Assembly (NCBI RefSeq): GCF_008830365.1
Contig: NZ_WBKI01000005.1
Location: 1-64,000 of the forward strand
Source: Serratia proteamaculans
Lineage (GTDB): Bacteria; Pseudomonadota; Gammaproteobacteria; Enterobacterales; Enterobacteriaceae
Length of the DNA: 64,000 bases
Direction of reading: 5' to 3'
The stretch's first letter is position 1, and every line of letters starts with the position of its first letter. The position numbers and the translations under genes are program-made. A model generated the notes under the pieces. It had not been told where the DNA came from and did no database searches. It was given only the letters and a program-made list of their open reading frames with translations. Positions 46,649 through 53,800 of this stretch are shown here, piece by piece.

Positions 46649-48103
46649 ATGTTCTCACGCGATATAGAGTTGTTTATTCGTGATTATGTTAATGACATAA
46701 AGGCGGACTCCGCCGCTCTGTTTGCCGGCGCCGGTTTATCCATCCCTGCTGGTTTCGTCAGTTGGAAAGAGCTTATCAGCGATATCGCCTACGAGCTGGA
46801 ACTGGATATTGAGAAAGAAAGCGATCTTATTTCACTGGCACAATTTCATCTCAATGAAAAAGGTAATCGGCATAAAATCAATCAGAAGATTGTCACCGAG
46901 TTTGCCGAACAGGCGCAGGAAACGGAAAACCATCGAGCGATCGCCCGATTACCCATTTCGTCGCTTTGGACCACCAACTACGACGATCTTTTCGAAAAAA
47001 CCTATGCCCGTTATAACCGCGTATGCGATATCAAAACCACACCCATCAGCCTGACCAACAATATTCACAAACGTGATGTAGTTTTATACAAGATGCATGG
47101 TGATTACAGAACGCCTAACGAAGCCATTATCACCCGGCAGCAATATGAAGCCTATCCTCGCTCTCACGCGCCATTTATCAATATGCTGATGGCGGAACTC
47201 ACCGCCAAGACCTTTCTGTTTATCGGATTCAGTTTCGAAGATCCCAACCTGCAATACGTCCTTAGCCGTCTCTATATGCAACATGGTGAGGGGAACAGAA
47301 ACCATTATTGCGTCATGCGCCGGGTTCAACTCGGCGATAACGGCAGTGAGGATCAGGCCGCATGCGATTACAACAGCCGCAAGCAAACGCTGATGATCAA
47401 CGATCTGCGCCGTTACGGCATCCAAACGCTGCTGGTAGATGATTATCAGGACATCACTCGCCTGCTGTTGGCCATCGAAACTCAGTTCAAGAAAAGCACC
47501 GTATTCATTTCAGGCAGCGCTGAAAGCTACACACCTTATACACGTGAAGAATCCATTCAATGCCTGCACCGCCTGGCGGGCCAGCTTATCCGCAAACAGT
47601 TCCGTATCGTTAACGGTTTTGGCTGGGGCATAGGGACGGCGGTGATCAATGGTGCGCTGGAAGCTATCTATGGAAGCCAGGGGAAAATAACCGAAAGCCA
47701 ACTCATCCTGCGCCCCTTTCCACAGTTTGCCAGCGGCGGCACAGCGCTGCCTGAACTCTGGCATGAGTACCGTCAGCGCATGATCTCACTCAGCGGCATT
47801 GCCGTCTTTTTATTCGGCAACAAAAAAGACGCTCAGGGTGCATTGGCCGATGCCGACGGCCTGCTGAAAGAGTTCGCCATCGCCAACGAACAAGGTTGCA
47901 TCTGCATTCCAGTCGGCTGCACCGGCTACGTATCCGCCGTTCTCTATCAAATCATCAAGGAGGAAATGACCGACACCTTTTATCACCGCAATCCCGCTGC
48001 CATGGCGCTGCTGGACCAGCTCAATGAGCCGGGAAAGCTGGCAGAGAAGAAAACGCGCCTGTTGGAACTCATCGATATCATTGCCAAGGAGAATCCCTCA
48101 TGA
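46649..48103 (+). CDS. thsA: Thoeris effector ThsA (SIR2-SLOG NADase)
   Basis: Effector of type I Thoeris anti-phage defence: on binding the cyclic ADP-ribose signal made by ThsB it destroys NAD+ and stops phage growth. The 484-residue product has an N-terminal SIR2 domain with ALFAGAGLSIPAGFVSWKEL, catalytic-type TTNYDDLFE (N110) and YKMHGDYR (H150), and GFSFEDPNL. From about residue 287 a SLOG domain follows (STVFISGSAESY, NGFGWGIGTAVINGAL), which in characterised ThsA binds the signal. Length and order match Bacillus ThsA. It overlaps thsB by 4 bp. AAGGA precedes the ATG. Confidence 0.9.
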   Translation: MFSRDIELFIRDYVNDIKADSAALFAGAGLSIPAGFVSWKELISDIAYELELDIEKESDLISLAQFHLNEKGNRHKINQKIVTEFAEQAQETENHRAIARLPISSLWTTNYDDLFEKTYARYNRVCDIKTTPISLTNNIHKRDVVLYKMHGDYRTPNEAIITRQQYEAYPRSHAPFINMLMAELTAKTFLFIGFSFEDPNLQYVLSRLYMQHGEGNRNHYCVMRRVQLGDNGSEDQAACDYNSRKQTLMINDLRRYGIQTLLVDDYQDITRLLLAIETQFKKSTVFISGSAESYTPYTREESIQCLHRLAGQLIRKQFRIVNGFGWGIGTAVINGALEAIYGSQGKITESQLILRPFPQFASGGTALPELWHEYRQRMISLSGIAVFLFGNKKDAQGALADADGLLKEFAIANEQGCICIPVGCTGYVSAVLYQIIKEEMTDTFYHRNPAAMALLDQLNEPGKLAEKKTRLLELIDIIAKENPS

Positions 48104-48591
48104 CCAGAAGATGCTTTTACAGTTTCCACTACCAGCCCGACAACTGGCGCGTTTCGCAAGTGCGCAGCATAGGCAGCCTGGAAGGTAACCCGCCAGCCAG
48201 GGATAACGACTGGGAGGAAGTCACAAAAGGCGGTGACGCCGCTATTGCCGACTGGATCCAAACTCAACTGACCAACCGCAGCTGCATTATTGTTCTGGCC
48301 GGTGAAGACACGGCAAATCGCAAATGGATCAATCACGAGATTTGCGAAGCCTGGAAAAAAGGTATGGGGGTGTTGGTGGTCTACATCCACAACCTGAAGG
48401 ACAGTACCGGCGAGCAGGCAGCTAAAGGTAATAACCCGTTGGATTACATCAAGCTGGGCGAGAACAAGCTCTCTGCGATCGCTAAAGCCTACGATCCCCC
48501 CTATTCAACCAGCACCAAAGTCTACGAGTACATCGAAGAAAACCTGGCCGATTGGGTGGAGGAGGCTATTCGCATCCGTAATAACTACTAA
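48100..48591 (+). CDS. thsB: Thoeris TIR-domain sensor ThsB
   Basis: TIR-domain enzyme that, after phage infection, makes a cyclic ADP-ribose isomer that activates ThsA. The 163-residue product has the ThsB-type start RRCFYSFHYQPDNWRVSQVR, the segment DNDWEEVTKGGDAAIADWI, and RSCIIVLAGEDTANRKWINH followed by EICEAWKKGMGVLVVYIHNL. E80, in the INHEI context, is the likely catalytic glutamate. It starts inside the thsA stop (ATGA), so the pair is translated together. A single ThsB is present. Confidence 0.9.
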   Translation: MTRRCFYSFHYQPDNWRVSQVRSIGSLEGNPPARDNDWEEVTKGGDAAIADWIQTQLTNRSCIIVLAGEDTANRKWINHEICEAWKKGMGVLVVYIHNLKDSTGEQAAKGNNPLDYIKLGENKLSAIAKAYDPPYSTSTKVYEYIEENLADWVEEAIRIRNNY

Positions 48592-48611
48592 CGACTGACG
48601 CCGTTATCAAA

Positions 48612-48639
48612 AAGGGGCCATATCAGCGATAGGCCCCTT
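48612..48639. terminator. Terminator between thsB and the membrane-protein gene
   Basis: AAGGGGCC (48612-48619) pairs with GGCCCCTT (48632-48639), with an inner TATC/GATA pair. Five A upstream give T on the minus strand. Confidence 0.75.
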
Positions 48640-48665
48640 ACTCGTTATCGGCACGTCTTATCTTT

Positions 48666-49478
48666 TCACTTCTTCTTACCCAGCAGGCGCATTAGCCACC
48701 CCCGCTGCGATTTCCTGACAGGCAGCATGTCTTTGATGGACGTTGGTTCTAAAACAGGCTCGCTATCCGCCGTCGTAGCGCTACGCTCATGCAGACATCG
48801 CACCTGATACTCCACTTGCGTTTGGCACAAGTGAGGTTGCCATTCCTGCCAGAAATCATTGGCTTGTCCCAGAGAACTCCATTCGTCAATTGACCAGACT
48901 ACGACGAAAATTGCCATCGCAACATAGGTAACGAAGAAGAATAAAAACCAAGAAGTATTGCTGGCGGTAGCTTCACTTTCCCCCAGAGGAAGCACGGTGA
49001 CGTAAAAACCGTAGGAGATCGCCAACGCACTGACAATCAGAAAGACTACAGACCCGATACGCTGGTGCCGCAGCCGGTTGGCATCCAGGGAAAAGACACC
49101 GCTCTTGACTGAGGTAAGCGAAACACGGCGTAAAAAACAGTTCAGAGAGAGGCTATTCAACGGCAATGATGCACGGCCAAGATAGTCCATCAGTTGATGT
49201 GCAACCCACACCGGCAAACAAATCCCGATGCTTTCATAAAGCGCTTTTATTTGCAGTAGCACCATGCCGTCCTGCGGCTTATCCCGCAATGTTTGGATGT
49301 GTGACAACACCGATAATCGTTTAACATTGCTAACGACATCAAATTGTCGGCTACGCCGGTTATCACGGCCTTTTAACCTGCGTGAGAACCACCATTTCCC
49401 AGTGGGGAGCGCGATTGACACTAATAAGGTTAAGGTTGGAATTATAATATCTTTAACATAGCTTGAATCAATATCCAT
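48666..49478 (-). CDS. Three-helix membrane protein of unknown function
   Basis: A 270-residue protein with predicted membrane helices near residues 9-27 (KDIIIPTLTLLVSIALP), 141-163 (IGSVVFLIVSALAISYGFYV) and 176-196 (WFLFFFVTYVAMAIFVVVW), and a basic C-terminal tail ending RLLGKKK. I recognise no family. The start MDIDSSYVKD has AAGGA about 9 bp upstream; an ATG nine codons earlier is less likely. It converges with thsB and follows the orphan CdiA cassette on the same strand. It could therefore be that cassette's membrane immunity protein, or a stray Thoeris-linked gene. Both are inferences. Confidence 0.7.
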   Translation of the reverse strand: MDIDSSYVKDIIIPTLTLLVSIALPTGKWWFSRRLKGRDNRRSRQFDVVSNVKRLSVLSHIQTLRDKPQDGMVLLQIKALYESIGICLPVWVAHQLMDYLGRASLPLNSLSLNCFLRRVSLTSVKSGVFSLDANRLRHQRIGSVVFLIVSALAISYGFYVTVLPLGESEATASNTSWFLFFFVTYVAMAIFVVVWSIDEWSSLGQANDFWQEWQPHLCQTQVEYQVRCLHERSATTADSEPVLEPTSIKDMLPVRKSQRGWLMRLLGKKK

Positions 49479-49580
49479 TATTATATTTTCCTTATATAAA
49501 AACAAACATCCATTTACCGAATAAATACATGAACTAACAATAAAAAAGTTAAAGCTTCAACTATCAACATATCAAGAAAA

Positions 49581-50352
49581 TTATCGACCAACCACAAAAA
49601 TAGCACCCGACATTAGAGAAACCATTTCTATACCATCAATTAAATATGAAACAATGAAAAATATCAGCAAGGAGATTTTTATAGCCTGCGAAGCAATATC
49701 AAATCCCAGTTGGAGACCCAGTTCCCTGAAGCCTGTTGCATCAGAGATCCCCAATAACATATCGTTGATACAGTCCCCATTGCCCGAAATCCGACATGAT
49801 TCAAAATTTTTTTTCATTTTTCGCCGACAATTGTGCCATTTCCCGGCGAACATTGATTTCACAACCGCTATTACCTTTGCAGTCGGCAAGCTTCTTCGCC
49901 ATTTTTGCCGGTTCATCATGCATCAGGAAATTGTAAACCAGCACATTCTCAGCAGCGGAGGCTCCACTGCTGGCTCCCTTGGCAGAGTTAGTGATAGCTG
50001 CACCGGTTACCGCGCCAATAATACGCCCAGCAGACTGCACTTTAGCGTCCCGCGTTGCCGGCTCTGTAAAAATATCACCCAATGTGATTGCAGCCAGCTC
50101 CGCCGCCAGCGCCCCAGCCGCCGCACCTTTACCGTCACCGCGGCCGATTTCCACCGCCACACCCGCCACCACCGCATGGCTGACAGATTTACCGACTACG
50201 CCCAATACCTCGCTGTTATCGCCAATCAGCTTCGCCCCTTCGGCATTAATCTGGCTGCCGATATTGGCCAACAGAGCATTGGTCAGATTGTCCTTAAAGC
50301 TGCCGCCATTGATGGCGGTATTCAGGCTGGAGCTGATAACAGACTGCCCCGC
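49581..50352 (-). pseudogene. Orphan CdiA C-terminal cassette, frameshifted
   Basis: The minus strand from 50352 repeats the pre-toxin part of cdiA (AGQSVISSSLNTAINGGSFK ... GAAAGALAAELA). It then turns to its own sequence (AENVLVYNFLMHDEPAKMAK, CKGNSGCEINVRREMAQLSA) and stops at 49801-49803 just after a run of eight A (49807-49814). In another frame the coding continues, FESCRISGNGDCINDMLLGI ... AIKISLLIFFIVSYLIDGIE ... FVVGR, to 49581. The two parts look like one toxin cassette broken by a slip in the A run. The cassette lacks a promoter and export domains of its own. Its hydrophobic end suggests a membrane-acting toxin. The frame opens at 50409, but 50353-50409 has no likeness to CdiA. Confidence 0.7.
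50093..50352 (-). repeat. 260-bp direct repeat, copy in the orphan cassette
   Basis: Same strand and length as 51983-52242 inside cdiA, offset 1890 bp, with about ten base differences by eye. It codes for the same pre-toxin residues. Such repeats let a silent C-terminal cassette recombine onto cdiA. Confidence 0.9.
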
Positions 50353-50456
50353 TGCGTGCTGGGGCAATCTAGCTCCCCACGCCAGATGCCCTCTTCTCGA
50401 GGAGACCATAACTCGCTAAGCGTATTGGTATTTTTGTGAAGAAAGAATTAGGTAGG

Positions 50457-50478
50457 AAACGGCTCCGAAGAGCCGCTT
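50457..50478 (-). terminator. Hairpin after the DUF596 gene
   Basis: AAACGGCTC (50457-50465) pairs with GAGCCGCTT (50470-50478) with one mismatch. It begins 10 bp past the DUF596 stop codon on the minus strand and separates cdiBA-immunity from the orphan cassette. Confidence 0.65.
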
Positions 50479-50487
50479 CTGTGTATA

Positions 50488-50853
50488 TCAGGTCCAATCC
50501 TTATAGCCACTCTCGTGGATCCAGACAAGACCAGCAGGGCAAGCATCAGATAAAAACCAATATCCATTAAAAGCTCCATACTCCATCTCTTCAGGAGTAT
50601 TAGGAAAACTGGCTCGAAACTTATCTACCTGTTCTTTTACCGTCCCCGTCAAGAGCATGCCTCCGCTGCCAAGTTTTACTTTCCCTTCATTCATCAAACG
50701 TTCGATAAACCAGAGGAACAACTCTTTCTCATCATTAAAAGAAAGTGATATTTTACCTGATAGACTATCCGGATGAATATTTTCCCAAATAGTCACCATC
50801 GATGCCCCCTCAAGAGCTTCTTTCCTATTTTCATATTGTTCTATCGTAAGCAT
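50488..50853 (-). CDS. DUF596-type protein, probable CdiI immunity protein
   Basis: A 121-residue cytoplasmic protein (LTIEQYENRKEALEGASMVT ... LGSGGMLLTGTVKEQVDKFR ... AGLVWIHESGYKDW) resembling DUF596, found beside toxins of polymorphic systems. It lies immediately after cdiA; its ribosome site AGGTGA overlaps the cdiA stop codon, so the two are coupled. Position and size make it the cognate immunity protein that neutralises the CdiA C-terminal toxin in sister cells. The start is MLTIEQ, three codons inside the open frame. The stretch is AT-rich, typical of exchanged toxin-immunity cassettes. Confidence 0.8.
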   Translation of the reverse strand: MLTIEQYENRKEALEGASMVTIWENIHPDSLSGKISLSFNDEKELFLWFIERLMNEGKVKLGSGGMLLTGTVKEQVDKFRASFPNTPEEMEYGAFNGYWFLSDACPAGLVWIHESGYKDWT

Positions 50854-50862
50854 AAAGATCAC

Positions 50863-53800
50863 CTATCTAAACTTCATTTCAAACTTGTTATCGGAAAGAT
50901 TCGAAACTTTGTTTATATCTTTATTCCCGATAATATCAATCGTCCACCGAGCTTTCGACTCTTGTGCACTTGTAGAGTAGTTTCTCAGGTTTATTATTTT
51001 TCCTTCAAACTTAGCATAATAAACAATGCCTTTCGAATTTCTAACCTCTTTAAGAGGAAGGCCTCCAGCAAGTGATTGTGCATAGTCATAGATTTCCTTA
51101 TCGCCAAGTGATTCAGAAGCAAAAACTTTTGTTGTTCCTTTTCTATTACTCCCTCCATCGCCCAAAACTTGAGCTATAGACTTACCAAAAACTGTTACGT
51201 TACCATCTGACTGCGTTTTATCGAAAAGTTTAACCAGTTGGTCAGTATTAACCTTCTGAATATCTCGCAGATAATCCGCGGTCTTCGTTGACAAGTTTGT
51301 ACCCGCAGCCGTTTCGCCCTTGATGAAATTGGCAACCGGTTGAGCATTGAAATTTTTTGTTTTATACAACTCGTCTGAAGTCTTCACCAACTGCTGCGTC
51401 AGCTTCTTAACGCTATCCTCGGTTTTCCCCAAGATCAGCGTGCTGCCGGTAGTGACGGCTCCCGTTCCAATTATCGCCTCCGGTGCCACAATGTCTGCCG
51501 CATAAATCCCAGCCTGATTCAGGCAAAGTGCCGGATTGGTTTTACAGCTAGCAATGGCCAAGCGAGCGGCTAAAACCAACTCCGGTGCCGCACCAACCAA
51601 TGTTATGCCGCCCGCAGCAAGAACCACACCACCGCCACCTACGGTCGCCACAATGGCTGCGGCTTCCCGGCGAGCCACTACGCGTTTTGCCGCCGCTGCA
51701 TCGCCTTTATCGGCAGCAAGGATATCTTTCTGATTATCCAATGCGTACTGCATCAACATATGTTCGGTCATGTTGTAGCGATAAACCGACTGTGCACTGT
51801 CCGCAGCACTGTAGGCGCCTTCCGGTGTATGCGTTGTCAACGCCCCGGTCAAAGCCCCGATTACTCGTGCCGTTTGCTCTTTTACTTCATTGCCGTTTAA
51901 CGCTTCCTGCAGACGGTAGAGCTGCCGTTCCTTTTCATTGAGATTAGCCGGTTCAAACAGCGTGCTTTGCATAATCACGCCAGCCAGCTCCGCCGCCAGC
52001 GCCCCAGCCGCCGCACCTTTACCGTCACCGCGGCCGATTTCCGCCGCCACACCCGCCACCACCGCATGGCTGACAGATTTACCGACTACGCCCAATACTG
52101 CGCCGTTATCGCCAATCAGCTTCGCCCCTTCGGCATTAATCTGGCTGCCGATATTGGCCAACAGGGCATTGGTCAGATTGTCCTTAAAGCTGCCGCCATT
52201 AATGGCGGTATTCAGGCTGGAGCTGATGACCGATTGCCCCGCCACCCGCTGCGCCACCTTGCTCCAGTCGCCGTTGCTCAGCTGCGGCAGCTTGACGTTG
52301 TTTGGGTTGAGCGGCTTGCCAGCCGCGTCCTTGCTCCAGCCCATCGCACTGTCAAACCCGTTGAGCGCCCCACCAATCGCCATCGCCGTGGCCGTCGCCT
52401 TCACGCTCTCGCGACTGCCCAGCACTTTTAGCGTTTTTGACAAATTACCCTGGTTTTCTACCAGCGCTACCGCCGCCTGAGAGGCCAGCGACGACATCCC
52501 GGCCGTCACCGCACCACTGGTCACTGCACCGCCACCAATGGCCCCGGCAACATTGCTGGCAGCTAGCGCCGTGAGCGAACTGCCCGCGGTCACTGCCGCC
52601 GCTGCAATGGCAATCACCGCCGCCACCGCCGGGTTCAGGTGTTGGCTCTTGTAGTCCCAACTGTCGTAGGCGTCCTTAACGGTGTTCCACTGCACGTCGT
52701 TGCGTTTGTTGAGGTCTTTTACCCAGGTGGTGCCCGGCGTATTACCCAGCGCATCTATCGCGCTTTGCAGCACCTGGCCGTTTTTCGCCTTCACGTCGGC
52801 GCTAACACCCTTTGCCGCATCGACGGTCAGCGTACCGCCAGTATGAATGCTCGGCAGCACCCACTTGTTGTCTTCATAGCCTTTATTGGATTGCTTGATG
52901 AAGAAACCTTTCGAGTTGCTGATCGTTTGCTCGAAGGAGGTATTTTTTACGGCACGGAAGTTAACCTGCCCATATGTGCTGGTTAATCGAGCATTCTGCC
53001 CGGCGGCGATTTTACTGGCTTCATAGGTGCTATCGTCGCGGCTCATTAGGTTGATGTTGCCGGCGGCAGTAAACTCGGTGACCTTATTGGCTACATCATG
53101 GCGAGTCTGCTTAACTTCGGTTTTCTTGCCCCACCATTTGCGTTTCTTCTCGGTTTTCTCGTAGTGGCTGGACTCTTCCATTGCCTGGGCGTAGAGATAA
53201 CCGCCCTTGGCCGCTATGTCCATATTGCCGGCGCGCATGGCTTCGGCCTGGTTGTGGGCGTCGACCTGGGCTTTTTGTTTGGCTTCGTCCGCCCCTTTGC
53301 TTATCGCCTCATTGCGTGCGGTTGTTAGGCGTGATTGTGCCTCGTTTTTTGTGTTGTTGCCTTGATTGATTCGCTGCTCTGCCTGTGCGACGTCATTTCG
53401 AGCAGCAGCCAAACTATTTCTGGCAGCACCAAGTTCTGCTTCACGTTGCGTTACAAACTTATCCCAGCTCCCTACTTCAGCTGACCAGCCGCTGCCATAT
53501 TCGTGAGGTGGATTATTACGCATAAACTCGTCCCGTCTTTCCTCAGCATCCCTGACGGCGACTTCTGCTTGCTGAACGGACGAAAGGCGTTGCGTCACAA
53601 CGTGTTCAGCATTTGTTTTTTCCTGCTGTGCCTGATTAATGCGCTGCTGCGCATTCTGAATCTGCTGCTCGGCTACCGCAATGCGTTGGCCCCAGTCAGT
53701 CACCGCGACCGGCGGCTTCCAGTTGGCCCCCAACCCCTTAACCACCAGCTTGGTCGCCTGGAACAAAATGCTGCCATTAGAAATGATCGTCATCAGGCCA

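Noticed and set aside
49581-49919. 112-codon frame as a separate immunity gene for the orphan toxin
   Set aside because: No ribosome site precedes its internal ATG at the A8 run, and its sequence continues the toxin cassette in cysteine pattern and position.
49801-50409. The 202-codon frame as an intact independent toxin gene
   Set aside because: It has no own ribosome site or export domain, its first 19 codons have no similarity to CdiA, and its end is better explained by a slip in the A8 run.
49979-50419. Plus-strand Ala/Pro-rich frames over the CDI repeats (also 51938-52480)
   Set aside because: Antisense shadows of the repeated Ala/Gly-rich pre-toxin region; their likeness to each other only reflects the DNA repeat.
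53380-53700. Gln-rich periodic sequence in cdiA as a possible DNA tandem repeat
   Set aside because: It is a coiled-coil coding stretch without exact nucleotide repetition.
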